This document shows positions 25,301 through 39,466 of a DNA stretch of 64,000 nucleotides, in pieces (within the stretch, counting starts at the first letter, position 1; each line of letters starts with the position of its first letter). The notes below the pieces were generated by a model, which had not been told where the DNA came from, made no database searches, and was given only the letters and a program-made list of their open reading frames with translations. The DNA is from Wuchereria bancrofti (taxonomy: Eukaryota; Nematoda; Chromadorea; Rhabditida; Onchocercidae). The DNA is taken from assembly GCA_005281725.1 (NCBI GenBank), contig SSBO01000001.1, positions 7,362,399 through 7,426,398 of the forward strand, in the 5' to 3' direction. The translations under genes and the position numbers were made by a program.

Positions 25301-26520
25301 TCAACATCTATTAATTATACTGAAATGGTTGTATAAATATTAATTATATGTGCTAAACTTGCTTAGTCTGTTTTAGGGTTTATAAAAATTAGTCCAGTAG
25401 GTAGCAAAAAAAAAATCCTATAAACATCGATATTTAATTACTGATGCAATCTGAAGTCACAAATTTATATTACTTATAAATTTATTACGAAATTAACTAT
25501 ATTTATTATTTTAGAGTGTAAGATTAAAAATTTATCAATTATTTTAAAATGAAAGATTAAAATTACAACTGCTGAGTAGAATATAGATTTAAAAATTGGA
25601 AATAATTTGCTTCTCTAGTAATACCATCAAATATTATTTTCGATATAGTTTTATATTATTGTTAAGAAAATTAAATTTATTTTTTAGGTTTAGTTTTTTT
25701 TATAAAATAATGAGAGAATACAATAGCAATAATTTGGTAAGAATTTTATTTTAGCATAATAAAACTAACTTCTATGAAGTATTAATGAATAATCATCTAC
25801 ATATTTTATATATGATAATGAATTTAAAGTTTTCCTTCCACCATATTCTTCCTTTTTTTTTCCAAAATTCAAGACCCCTTATCATTTATCAAGCATTATC
25901 AATCATATTTCAATAGTGAGAAAAAAGTATGGTTTATTTCTCAAATCTATTCCAAATCCATTACAATATTTTGTTTCATTAATAGCATCATTCTCAAAAT
26001 ATTATTTTCGATCTATTTTTTATATTTTTACTAAGAAAATTCATTTTTTTAATTTTCAAATTCTGTTAATGATACGGTGCATTTGATAATGATTTTTTAA
26101 ATATTTCCTAAAAAAAGCAAAGTATTTGATTATCGGTGGTTAAAAAAAAAATTTGCAGTATTAACTAGTCAATTTTTCTTCGGATTATTATGAGTGTTAT
26201 TATGAGAGTGTAAATGAGTAACAAAAAATGAAAAAATTTTGAAGTATTAAATTGTTAAAAATTTTTGCAACAAAATAATATAAGACAAGTTGAGACGAGA
26301 CAAGACAAAAAAACGCTAATTTCATTAAATAGAAAAGATATTCTGGATATTTAAATTAATTGGATGTAATTACAAAGATCAGAGATTATCGTTGCTTCAG
26401 GCTTTCTCATTTCTCTCTTTTTCATTCTTTTTGCTTCTTTTTTGTTTTTTTTTTTCTTTTTTTTTTTGATGAAATGACACAAGATGAAATGATTAGAAAG
26501 AAGGTAGGAAGTAGAAGAAA

Positions 26521-26620
26521 GGACGAGGAAGAGAAGGAGGAGAAGAAGGGGGAGGAGGTGAAGGAGGAGAGAGGAGGAGGAGGAGGAGGAGGAGGAGGGG
26601 GAGGAGGAGGTGAAGGAAGG
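26521..26620. repeat. GGA/GAA purine microsatellite
   Basis: About 100 bases made almost wholly of purines, mostly GGA triplets, on the plus strand. It produces poly-Gly/Glu and poly-Ser/Pro frames on the two strands that are not genes. Such tracts can form triplex DNA. Confidence 0.92.
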
Positions 26621-26715
26621 TTGGTAGAAATAAAAAGCTAAACGCATTTTGGGATGCTTCTTCATCATCATCTGAGCATCTCTCTCTCTCTTCTAGCTTG
26701 TCATCAATCAAGTTT

Positions 26716-26773
26716 TGTGCATGTTTGTGTCTGTTTGTGTATGTGTGTGTATGTGTATGTATGTGTCGGTGTG
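26716..26773. repeat. TG/TATG-rich microsatellite
   Basis: Alternating TGTG and TATG units on the plus strand. Confidence 0.85.
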
Positions 26774-29700
26774 AATTTGTCTGTTAAGTGACTGTGTTAA
26801 TCGATTTCTACGGATTTTATACCGCGATTTCTATTATTTTAATCGAAATTATAGGCTTATTCAAAAAGGTTATGTATAGTTTATGATGCGAAGAAAGCCT
26901 ATTGAAATACTTAGAAAATGTAATTAAGTTATAATTTAAACTTTGGATACTAATATTCTTTTGTTTTGTTTGATAATTTACTTATACTTATTCACACATA
27001 CATTTATGCTCTGGAAAGTTTTCAAATTACTATTTGAAATTAATGTTAATCAAACTTCTTTCTTTTTTGAGTAAATATGTAATTTACGAATGAAATTGTT
27101 TTAATTTTAATAATTTCCATTTATTGAATTAATTAATTAAGACTGAATTATCTCTATAGGGTTCCGTTCATTTATTTTGAAATTCATTTTAACGAACGAT
27201 CACAATTTGGTACGAAATTGAAACGTGCCAACTTCTCGATATCATTTATCACCTGATGTGAGCAGTTGTGTATATGAGTGATAGAAAGGGAAAAAGAAAG
27301 GAAGAGAGAGAGAAGATGGGAAGTGAGAAAGAAAGAGAGAAGGAATGGAAAAGAAGTTTGAGAATGTCATTTACAGAAATAGATGGAAAAGTTTAAAGGA
27401 TTTAGACTACTCTAAAAGTTACAATGATTTGGTTAATAATAATGATAACAATAGTTTTTAAAAGATTTAGAAATAGAATAGATAAGATTAAAAAGAATGA
27501 AAACAAAAAAAGACGCATAAATTTCGAAATGTGTAGAACGAAAAGTTACATTAAGAAATCTTCAATTTCATATATTTTTTCAACCTATTCAAATTATATA
27601 TATATATATATCTTCAAATTTAATGTTTTCTTTCTATTCTTTCCATTCAATTAAAATTAATATTTGATTGTTGAGGAAAAAAGAAGGTTCGAAAATAGTA
27701 GAAAAATATCCTCTTTTATGAATCATTTCAAATATACAAATATTGAATATTTTAAAATGAAGTTAAAAAAAAGAAAAAAGAAAGGAGAAAAGAAAAAAAG
27801 AAGAAAGAGAAGAACCGTTCGTTTATTTTCATATTTGATCCTTGATATCTAAGATGGTAACCATTTTCTTTTACTTTTAGAATACTCGATTTGCTTTTAA
27901 CTTAATTTACTTCAATTTCAAATTTTTTTTCCATTTCTCTTTCTTTTTCCTTTCTTCTCTTTTTTCTTGCTACTTCATTTCCTCTTTTATGGAATAATAA
28001 AAAGAAAAAAAAAATGAAAGAAGTAGAAAGAATGTTAAAGAAAAAGAAATATATGAAAAATTAACATTTTTTGTTGAATAATTTTAAATTTGAGATAATT
28101 TTTTTGGTATACTTTTTTTTGTGAAATGAATCAAATAGGTAATATAATGAATTCTGTCAATCATTATTAAATATAAATTTTATCATTATTTCACTTTATT
28201 ATATTGTCATATGAAAATATTTAATAGAAATTACGATAATGATTAGAATTTGACAATTGATTTAAATGATTGGTTTTATTAGCTTATTTATTTATTTGTT
28301 TATTTAGTTTTTCTTTTCTATTAAATAATAATAGGTAAATTTATTCATTTAAACTAAAGAAGATTTTGAAAAATTAATTGTTTCAATTACTAATAGTTAC
28401 CACATATAATTTACTAATATTTTACATATTAGTATTTATCTTGGAAAAAAAAGGAAAACGAAAACAAGGAGAGAAGCGCATTTATCTTAGTAATTAAACT
28501 AAATTAAATTCCGTTTAATGTATTGAACTCATCCATTAATTTAACTTGTAATGATAAAATTATCTAAAATTAATAGGATAATTTTAAAAGTAAATATTTA
28601 ATTTAATCTAGTCATTATTATACTTTGAAAAAAATTCATAAATTTGAAATGATTGAAAGAGAAAAGCTCAATGTCTATATTGTGACAACTGTAAAAAGAT
28701 AAGGTAAAGTAAGCGGTTAACTTAAATAATTGATATACATATACAAGAAATAGGTAAGTAATACATTAATAGGATGTAAATGATTAATGAATAAGTTAAA
28801 GCTAAAATGAAATGAAATGAATGATTGCTACTGCAAGGAACATTCATGAAATTTTACATCGGATGAAATGAATTTTTCACGTAAAACGGCAATTAGAAAT
28901 AATTTTTTTTTTTTGCACGACGAGTAACATTTAAAATGCATTTATCATTAATGTATTTATTGTCTATCATTTTAACATTTTTTATTCCTTTCTTTTCAAT
29001 TTAATTTTTGAAATTTATTTGTATTCTTTTTTTCTTTCTCTCTCTCTCCCTCTCTCCCTCTTCCATTTATTCGTGTTTTTTGTCATTGTTTTATCTAATT
29101 TTTGCTTTTTTTTTTAATTTTATTTTTTTGATTTTTGAAATTTTGATATTTTGAGAAATGCGTGCTTTAACAAAAATTGATATTATGGGATTTTTTTGTG
29201 ATGTTATAATTGTAGGAATTAAATTTTTTCTATTTTAAGTACAATATTACTATATGATCTTTTAGTTTAATTTGGATAAAAGAATAATATAAAGCGTTGC
29301 TCTTTAATTTTTATTGATATTTTAAAAAAATGCATCATTTCTGGATTTATCATTATAAAATGAACGCCAATTATTTATCAGTGATAAATCTATCATATAA
29401 TGTATTGAACTCACTGAACTCAATTCACAAATAATTTCATTTTGAATTAATTTCAAAATTTTAATTATTGCATATAAATGAGCTAAAATAAATATTATAA
29501 TATCAAATAATACATACTTTTCTTTCTTACTTTTCTTAAGTTACTAATAATATTTTTTAACAATATATATAACAATTTCAATTTACGCTTAATATTTGAA
29601 TTAACAATTAGTGGAAAAAACGACTATTTTACCATTTAACATCACTAATTATTAAATATCAATTTAGAGTCAAAAAAAATTGTTTTTTCATTTTCTTGCA

Positions 29701-32700
29701 ATTTTATTATGAATTTAATTTAAATAGTTGATGTCATTATTATACATATATTTTATCATATCAAGTAATAAATAATGATTTCTTTTCTTTATCAGAAAAA
29801 TTGTTCATCAGAAAAAGAAAAGAAAAAAGAAAACTAAACTAAATTAAACAGCCAACAGTCGGGACGGAAAGAGAAATAGACGAGCGGACAGGATCAGGCC
29901 GGAGACGAGGACAGAAGAAGACCGGACAGGATGGATTATCATGTTTTGTTTCTCATACGATCAGACAACTGTTTCTTGTCTTGTCAATTCTTTTCATTTT
30001 TTTTTCGTCCAGTTTCATTTTTTTCCTAAAAATTTCTTGTTTTGAATTTTAAAACAGAATTATTCATTATAACAAAAAGTTTGTTAATATAAAAATTTTA
30101 AATACAAATGAAATAAAATGAGAAAAGAGAGAAAAAATAAGGGGGAGAGACTATGAGACAACTATTAAATTTGTGTTTCTTTTTTTGGTTCAGAATTTAA
30201 ATTTTTCAGCTAATGCTAGCCAACTGAAATTTTATATGATCACATTTGAAAAAAAAGAAAAAATACAATTAAGATTTGTTCATTGAGTTTTTCTTAAGGG
30301 TTATGATAAAATGGATACCATAATATTTGATTAGGGAAATGCTACTATACGATATATACATATTAGTTTATGATTCATTGCTGATACCAGCAGTAATTAT
30401 AATTGCTAATTACAATACTGATAAGAAAAAACAAAATAAGAACTTATTATTAGTGTTTTTTATTGAATCAAAGATAAAATTTAATTAAAAAATCTTTGTC
30501 TTTTTTTTTTTTTTTAAAGAAATTGCTTAGGATAATTTTTCTTTAGGACTTTTTTTTGCAAAAATTTTGATAATTATCATACGAACAAAACAAACGGATT
30601 AAATCGTAAAAAAATAAACAAATGAAAGAGAAACGTTACAGATAATTGTATAGATAAGTAAATAAATACATTAGGTAGATAGATAGAGTTACTCATTCAT
30701 GATTTAAGCATAAGTTCAGTTCAGGAAAAACATGTATTATAGGAATTACAGTAATTATATTCATTTTCGCAGTAATTCACGAAATTTCAAATCTTAAATA
30801 TTTGAATAGAACATTTAAAATGTTAAAGCGAAAAAAAGCAATTATTGGATGTTGGAGGAAAATGAGTCAAACTTTATTTAATTGAAATAAAAAACAGTTT
30901 GTCTGCTTCAATTCTATATGAAAGAATTTTAAAAGAAAGCCTTAAGCTAATAGTGCATTTATTAATTAATGATTTAATTATTTCTATATGCAAATATCCA
31001 TTTCAATTATAAAATTTCATCTTGAACTGTTGCAATTTGTTATTTACTACTTCTTATTTTTTTCGCCCAGTTAATTTCATTCAAAATCAATTTTTGATGA
31101 GCAATCACAATTTTAATTTGCAATAATTTATCCGTTTAATGATCAATAATTAATTAACTAGTCATCAGTTCATTAATTTCGTTTAAATACTGCTTTAAAA
31201 AAAAACCTTCGAAAGGAATCAAAGCTTTTTTTGTATATTAATTAATTATATTATATACAAATGTTTGCTTTAATTTTAATTGGACACTTATTGATTTTTA
31301 AAAAATTTTTATTCTTCTATAAGCGGATTAAATTGTGACGATTATCAGACAGTATCTTTTTGATCATATTAATTTAGATTGTTAATTGCTATTAGGATTT
31401 TTTGAAATTATCAGCCGTGAAATTTTATTTTTATTTTTGTTCCTCTTGTTATTTTTTGTTTTCATCATAAAAAAATCTCAGAAAAATTTTTGGAAAAATT
31501 TTAAATTTAAAATTTATCTAAAAAAATCAACTTTATTTTTTATTAACTTTTGATGGAATAACTTGTTGTAGAACAATTGTTATAATTGAAAAATGCATAT
31601 GGATAACTCATTCATTGAATGATTTTTCATATTCATGGTAAATTAAATTCTGTGTAACATTTCATTAACTATTTTCCATTTCCATTTATAATTTGATATA
31701 ATATGGAACAGCTATTTTAATGAAAAAATATTGACTCATTCATGATAAATTAAATTTTATGTGAATTTTAAAGTGGAATTGCTAATTAAATGATATGACT
31801 AGTAATTTATTTAAATATTATGATAACTGAACATTAATTATGGCATTAATTCTTTTTGTTTTTCCTTTTTATCGCATCATATATCATTTGAATAAATGTT
31901 ATCCATTGATAAGATAACGAGAATGGTGTTATCCTAATAATGACAATTTGAACACTTAATTAAAGTATAAATTAAACATTCAGTTAAAGTAATGATAGTT
32001 TTAACTTTATTAAAAGCAACCTTGTTTTATAACCTTTCCTTATGTTTACTTTCATCCTTTTTAGCTAATTAATTCCTATAATTTGTTCAATTTATTAGAA
32101 GAAATAGCACGACTATTGTTGACAAATAATTTTATCAACGAATTAAATTCCTTTCCTTCTCTTTTTCTCTTTTCTTTTTTTCTACCGTTTTGAATGAATA
32201 ACTGTTTAATGATAGTTGTCGCTTCTATTTTGTTTTCTTTTTCTTTGATTCTTTCTTTTTTTTTTGCTTTTTCCATTTTTGCAAAATATTTTAGAAATTT
32301 TTTTAATAAATTTTTAAATTTTAACTTTTTAAAATAATTCCTATTCTGTACAAACTAATATTTACGCTTTAGCTTTTTTTTTTCACTGGTGTTTATAGAC
32401 TAATACATAATCTAATACATAATCAAATTTGAATTATAAAACAAATTATTTTTGCTAATAAAATGATTAATTAATTGATTAAATCATTTTAGCTTTCTTT
32501 TTGTTTTCATTTTTTCTTTATTTCTTTCCGTTTTGAATTCTTTGGCAAAATTCCATAAATAAGAAAGAAAAGAAAGATATTTAATGTCTGTATTTTAGAA
32601 TTAGTCGTAGTTAGTAATAGTAGTAGTATTAAAAATTTCTATCAAGATTTGATGTTGAAAAAGAGAGACGAAAGAAAGCGGGAATGGCAATGAGGATGAC

Positions 32701-32966
32701 AGAGTTGACATCGTTGATATATACTGCTAAGGTCAACCCTCTCTCCTCTTGGTCCACTTTTTAAAATTGGAAAGATTTTAATCTTTCCTTTTTTTTGCTC
32801 AATTTTTATCGCTTTTTGATCGAAACATGAATTTTCTTTTTTCTCTTTTTTTCCTTTTTCTTCTTTTTCCTTCTTTTCATTCTTTTAGCAAATTGTATCG
32901 GTCATCAATGCATCACTTACAATCCATTCATTTTTATTTAATTTTTTTATTTCAAATTAATATAAT

Positions 32967-33066
32967 AGCGTATACATACTTACATACACACATGCAAACA
33001 CGCATGCGAGTATATATGCAAACGTACACGCACACATATACATAAACTTACACGCAAACAAATATA
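32967..33066. repeat. CA/TACA-rich microsatellite
   Basis: Imperfect CA- and TACA-type repeats on the plus strand. Confidence 0.8.
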
Positions 33067-34282
33067 AATGTATGTATTACATACAATTAGCAAAGAATTT
33101 ACATACATTTTTTTAAACTGTTTCGTTAGTTTCATGTTGTACTTATATTGTTTGTTGTATTTTAACAAATCGTTTTCATCGCAGCCATTTTTCTTTTTCT
33201 TACAAAATTTATTAAAAGAAATATTTGATTATCAAATATTCCTATCTTTTCATTCATTTATTTATTTTCCATTTAATTATAGTCAAAGTTAAGTTAAGTA
33301 AATCATTGTTAAATAATAGTGAATTGTTAAAAATTATTGTTGATTATTACTTGTGTATTTAATACATATTTAATTATTTTTTAAACTGATTTAAATTTTC
33401 ATTTATTCTCTTTTTATTTCGTATACGTACAATTAAATACAAAAGTACATACATATATAAAATGAATGCAAGAATATCATATATGATAGGGTATAAAAAA
33501 GATGTTAAATTTTGATGTTTATGCAAGTAATTTGTAGAGTGATTTGCAAAAAATTTGAAGGAAATATTGACCTCTTTTGTAATAGATTATAATTAATAGA
33601 AATTAATAAAATGATTTTCGTGAAAACAATGTTATAATCTCTTAGCTTACAAAATATCCACCAATAGAGTAATAATATCTTTTTACATCATTTTAACATA
33701 TTGTAAAATCCAAATTACTTTTATCATTAAAATATGATTAGTAGTAATTCATTCCTGTTCAAACATTCTTAATTTTTATATTTTTACTGCTAAATGCTTT
33801 TTTTCTTTAGAAGAATATAAGAGCAAAATGGTAATGTTATCACAAATAATATATATATTTCAATCATGTTTCGATTATTTCGGTTATATGTTTGAAATTA
33901 AAGAGAATAAAAACAAAACAAAACAAACAACACTATTCCATAAGTAATATAATTTAATCATGAACAAATAATGAGAAAAGGGAATGAATAATATATCATA
34001 AATAAACATACATAATAATCATAGAACTATATAACAAGGTATATCAAAGAAAAAGATAGAAGAGAGAAAAATAATAAAAAATATAAAATGAAATGGAAAA
34101 AAAGCTAGACGAAATAAAAATGATAAAATTTTACTTAAATCTGTAAAATTATACCAATCAAAAAGTTTTTAACAATAACAATAACAATGATAATAATTGG
34201 ATAAGTTAATTAGTTAGCGCTTTATTCTTCTCTTTCATAGATTTATTACTGTGAAATGTTTTGAGAAAATGGAAAAGTTACT

Positions 34283-34336
34283 TGTGTCTGTCTGTTTGTA
34301 TGTGTGTGTGTGTCTGTTTGTGTATATGTTATGTGT
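34283..34336. repeat. TG/TCTG-rich microsatellite
   Basis: Imperfect GTCT and GTGT units on the plus strand. Confidence 0.85.
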
Positions 34337-34770
34337 TAATGGATAAATAAACTTTGTCAGATGATAAAGTTAAAAGTGAGTTTTAGTTGAAGGAAAAAAT
34401 AATAAAGATAAAAATGAAATAAAAAAAGAAAAGAGAGAAGAAAAAAAAGATTAGCTTAAAAGCTTTTCTCATCCTTTTCCGCTTCATTATCTCATTATTA
34501 TAAACTAAGTAATTAAAATGACGAGTTGCTTTGTTTTTACTTAATATATATTTAGATATTATTATGTTGGAAAATATGAATGATATTTTGATTTCTTTAA
34601 TTTCTTCCTTCTTTTCAAATTTTTCTTTACTTTACTTTTTTTTCATTTACTATTAATATTTTCTCTTTTTGTTTCCTTGTTTCAGTTTAATTTCAAGCAT
34701 TTCATTTAATTTCTCATTTAAAATTCAAATCAAATTTTTTCTACAAAAATTCATCGTCATTTTTTCTTTT

Positions 34771-35079
34771 TATTCTTTTCGTTGTCATTTAATTACTTTT
34801 CATTTAATTATTGATATAAATATATAATAAAAATTTTTGAAATAAAGTTTCAATCCGAATATAATGATTGAAACAAAATTTGTTTATTAGCATTGTTGCT
34901 AATTTTAATCTGGTTTAAATTTAANTATTCTTTTCGTTGTCATTTAATTACTTTTCATTTAATTATTGATATAAATATATAATAAAAATTTTTGAAATAA
35001 AGTTTCAATCCGAATATAATGATTGAAACAAAATTTGTTTATTAGCATTGTTGCTAATTTTAATCTGGTTTAAATTTAA
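34771..35079. repeat. Perfect 154-bp direct repeat flanking a single N (assembly scar)
   Basis: Bases 34,771-34,924 and 34,926-35,079 appear identical and are separated only by the N at 34,925. This is what unmerged overlapping contig ends joined by a nominal gap look like, so one copy is probably artificial. Confidence 0.93.
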
Positions 35080-38000
35080 GTGAAATTTAAATGAAATTTG
35101 TATTTAAAATTTGCCTATTATTACTGTTAATTTTAAGCTGATTCAATTTTAAATAAAAGTTGCAAATGAAGTTTACTTGGACTATGACTAATTTCAATTT
35201 ACTTAAAATTTGAATTTACTTGTCGACTCAAATATCCAGTATTTGAAATGTAATTTATAATTTGGTTCAGATTTAAATCAAACTTAATGATTGAAATGAA
35301 ATTCATTTTTATTATTATTTTAAAGTACAGTTGGTAAAAAAAAAGGGATAGGAATAAGAAAAAAAGAAAAATGAAAAAATGAAGTGAAAATGAAAAAGAT
35401 GATGGAAGAAGTGGAGATGAGGAAGGGGAAAGAAGAGAAAAAGAGAAAAAAACAAAAGTTCGATTGAAGATGCAAGAAAAAATTGGAAAAAAAAATTTTA
35501 GTTAACTTCCAGTTTTGTTTGGCTAAAATGATAATGTTTTTATGTTCTCTTTTCTTTCTCTTTTTTTTGTCTTTTCAGCTATTCTTTCATTTGATTAACT
35601 TTATCTCTCATTTCTTCTTTCTCTTTTTTTTTCCATCATAAAACTATCGTTTCTCTTTTTTTAAAAAATTTTCTTAAATCCTTTTCTTTGCTTTTCCTCT
35701 AATATTTCCTTTTCATTTTATTTCTCTTTTCAAAATTTGTTTTTTTTTATCCTCAATCTAATTCAGTAAAGTTTGTTATTTTATTTCGTTTTCTCCTCTT
35801 TCTCTCTCTCTCTTCTTCTTTCTCCGTTAAATATTCAATGAACAAAACGGTAGTGCAAAACAACGAAGGTTTCCGGTTGAAATTATAATGGACGATCATT
35901 TTGTTACTGTTATCATTTATAAATGTAATAAGCCTTTTAATTTTTTTCAATTTTTCTTAGTTTTATCATAATTTTATCATAGTTTTATCACTCAAATTAT
36001 ATACCTACTAGTGATTGCTGGATGATACCTGAGCAATTCTTTGATTTTGTCCCTTATTTTTCGTTTATTATTTTTTTTTATTTGATATTTTTCTTATTCT
36101 ATGTAATAATAGTATTCAAATATTGACAATTATTTATATTATCACTTTATTTGTTCTTGTTTATTTTTATTATTTTGTAATTATTCTATATTTGCATAAA
36201 TTGTAGCAAACTGATTTTGTTGGTTTTTCAAATTCAATCCTTTTTTATTTTTTTTTTAAAAGCTATATTCAATAAATTAAGATTAATTCATATCTAAAAC
36301 ATTTGTCTTTATATTATCATCAAATATTTCGCCCCATTTATTTTATTATTCTTTTTAATTATTTAATTTAAGTGTGTATTTAAGTAATGATATACTGAAT
36401 AGCTTCATTTAGTTTGTTTATCAATAATTTACTTTTATTGCACATTTCACAAAATGTTTGTCGTTTAACTAACTTCAATTTAGATTCAGATTTAAATTCA
36501 TGATTATGAAAAATGATTAAAGATCATCTTTCTGAAGTAAAATGCAAGAGAAAAAGGGCACTAGGATGGTGCAAAACCTTTCCAAGTATCATATTAATAG
36601 CCACTCATTTGCAGAAAATATCATTAATTAATATTGTCTTTTCAAATTTATTGAAATGTTTAAAACGATTTTTGATTTTAATCTTATTAATTAACTTTTG
36701 ATTCGAAAATTTTATTTCCTTTTTCATCATTGCAAATTATTAATTGAAGCATATTAATTGATTAAATTTTCAACAATCCTTCTTATAATTGTTAATTGTC
36801 ATATTGCATCATTGATGCTTTGAATGTCATTAAAAAATTTCACTAATTGTTTCAATCATTCAATGTGTTATTTTCTGTTTATTTTTTTCAAACAAATTTT
36901 TTTCATATAATTTTTTTCCTTTCTATTTGTTATGGATTTTGCATTTTCAATTTGTGATTTTGCCATAGAAAATAATTTCAATTATTATCATTTACTTTAG
37001 ATGAACAGTGCCATCAATTTAATGTGGAAGTGATATACGTATTATTACTTTTTGCTTTAATTTTATCATTCCAATTATCATTTATCAATTGATTGGATCA
37101 AAATTGCTATTCATTAACTATTTAAATCAGAACTATCATTCATTAACTTATTAGATTAGAATTATGATTCATTAAATGATTAAATCCAAAATTATCATTC
37201 ATTAGATTGATTGGTTTGGAGAGAAATTATTTGCAATAATTCTTAAAGAGGGAAAAAGCAAAGCAATTTTAACAGCACAGTTAATAAGTTGCTTTAATTT
37301 TTTTCTTCTCCCATTCCCTTCTGCTGCAACTAAAATGAAGCTTTAATTTTTTTTTTCTGTTGACTTTTAATTGCCTTACAAAAAGGTTCTAATAATCAGA
37401 GACCACCCTGTACCATCATTATCTTTCCATCTATATATCTCCCTTTTGAAGTGTCAGTTGTAACTTTGTATCATATATTTTTTTTTCATTTTAAACAATT
37501 CATTTCATTAATCAAAATTATCAGTTTTTTAATTTATGCTTAACATATCAAATTTTAGAAATTATCATTCTAACTAAATAAAATTATCACGTCAAAAAAT
37601 TATCATAAATTCGCTGGCTTTGATTCTTTTTTCTTTTTTGTAATACAAACAGACTTACCTGGATAACATTCATTATATTAACTGATATCATTGCATCAAC
37701 TATTATAATTAATATCATTAGAAATATTTCGGATTTATAGACATTATATTTCTTAATTACTTAATAATCATAAATACTTTGCTACTTTTTCTTTGCGAAT
37801 GAGAAAACATAAATAAATGCTGCTTCATTCAATTCATTTAATTACAGCAAATTTGTTGAAATAAATTTGTATTAATTGTAATAGATTTTAAAATTTGTCC
37901 TATAATTGTTATCAGTTGCACTTAATCATTACCAACTAGCAGCTTATTTATTTCGTCTTTTCAATTGAAACATTTGAAAATAAGAAATTTAAATAAACTT

Positions 38001-39246
38001 AAGAAAACAGACAAACACTTTCGCTTTGATGACAATGAAATTTTTTAATGAAAAAAGAAAAAAACTCTCGTTTTTACATAAAATTAGCTGTTTAGCAACC
38101 TAAAACAAAAGCTTATCATACAAGCAATTAAACAAAATCTGACACTATTTTAGAGTGAAATGTTAGCTTTGTCTTATATTTGTTCGGGAGGAATTTATAC
38201 CCTTAGGATTTATTATTGCTTGACTTTTTTTCCTAAAATTTTGTTTAGCAGAAAACTAGTCTAGAAATGCGACACTCATTAATTCAAATGTATAAAATTT
38301 ATACCAGTAGAAAAAACTTTCTTTAATATCAAAGTTTGCTTATTTTTTTCCTTAAAAAACAAAAAGTTAAAAGTAAAATTGAAATGATCCTCAAGAGAAA
38401 AAAAAACATAAATAAGATTAAAAAAGACATGAAAATTTTGAATATTTTATACAATCTATAGCAAACTAATTTTATCCCATTTGCTCTCTGATTTGATTCA
38501 AATTTCAAAGTATATACATTTGTAGACATACTTTACATTATACTTAATATTTCATTCATTCGTTCATTTATTATTATTGCTATGATCATCATTATTACTA
38601 TTGTTAATATTATCATCGCCGTTATTATTAGTTTACTATTTTCTCATTTTCAAAATAAATCATAGCCAAAACTATCTGATTCAATCTACAATTATTTTCC
38701 TATTATTAATAAAATTAAAATTTGTTCTTTTAAGATTTTCCTGTTCATTTCTTTATTATTTCTATTATTTTCATTATTCTTTTTCTTTTCATATCGCATT
38801 TTTTTACCGAAAAATTTCCTTTTAAAGAAAAAGCGAAAAATAAACTTATGCATTTCTGCTTTTTTAGCTTGCAAGAATTTACAATAGGAAGATACTATTT
38901 AAATACGACGTGAAGTGTGGTGTAAATTAAATTGAAATTTAACTTTCATTCTGGCTTCAACACAACAGTTTCAACATATAATACGAAATCACTACTATTC
39001 ATTTATTGCTACGATCATATTTGATAATCTATCAATAATCATAATAATTAAGCTATTATTGGTGATAATAAGAGGAACAATAAATAAACGGAAAGATTTA
39101 CAATTACAATTATTATTACTGTTGCAATATTACATTCGAAAAAAGCAAAATTTAATTCCATAACGAGAAGAAAGAAGACGAAAAAATTTTGTGAAATTAT
39201 TAATTTTTGGCAAATTATAAACTTGAACAATTCATTACTTCATTGG

Positions 39247-39260
39247 GGGCCGTAAGGCCC
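39247..39260. other. GC-rich stem-loop
   Basis: GGGCC, loop GTAA, GGCCC: a perfect five-pair GC stem capped by a GNRA-type tetraloop, within an otherwise AT-rich region just upstream of the FGF gene. No function is known. Confidence 0.5.
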
Positions 39261-39466
39261 ACTTCAAAAATACTTATTATCACTAGCATTTTGCTAAACA
39301 GATAACAATTTATATTATTAATACACAATTAGTGTTACATCTGCTATTACTGCTATTATTATCACTATTACTATTATCATTATTACTACCATTGATAATA
39401 TTGCAATTTTTACTAAGAACATTATTAATAATATCCTGCAATTGCTTTCAATTCGTTATCTGTTAG

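Larger units (their letters stand above)
17133..39321. other. Large gene desert rich in simple sequence
   Basis: About 22 kb in which I find no gene. Open frames are low-complexity (Phe/Leu/Ser from pyrimidine tracts, Lys/Glu/Arg from purine tracts). Contents: pyrimidine repeats (18,980-19,090), a 14-bp tandem repeat (19,350-19,391), a GGA tract (26,521-26,620), TG-rich microsatellites, a GC-rich purine island (29,850-29,940), a CA-rich tract (32,967-33,066), an assembly scar (34,771-35,079) and ATT-rich microsatellite near the FGF gene. The promoter and first exon of the FGF gene probably lie in its last part. Confidence 0.55.

Noticed and set aside
26351..26711. Three overlapping frames rich in Glu/Gly or Ser/Pro
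   Set aside because: They are translations of one GGA microsatellite on both strands.
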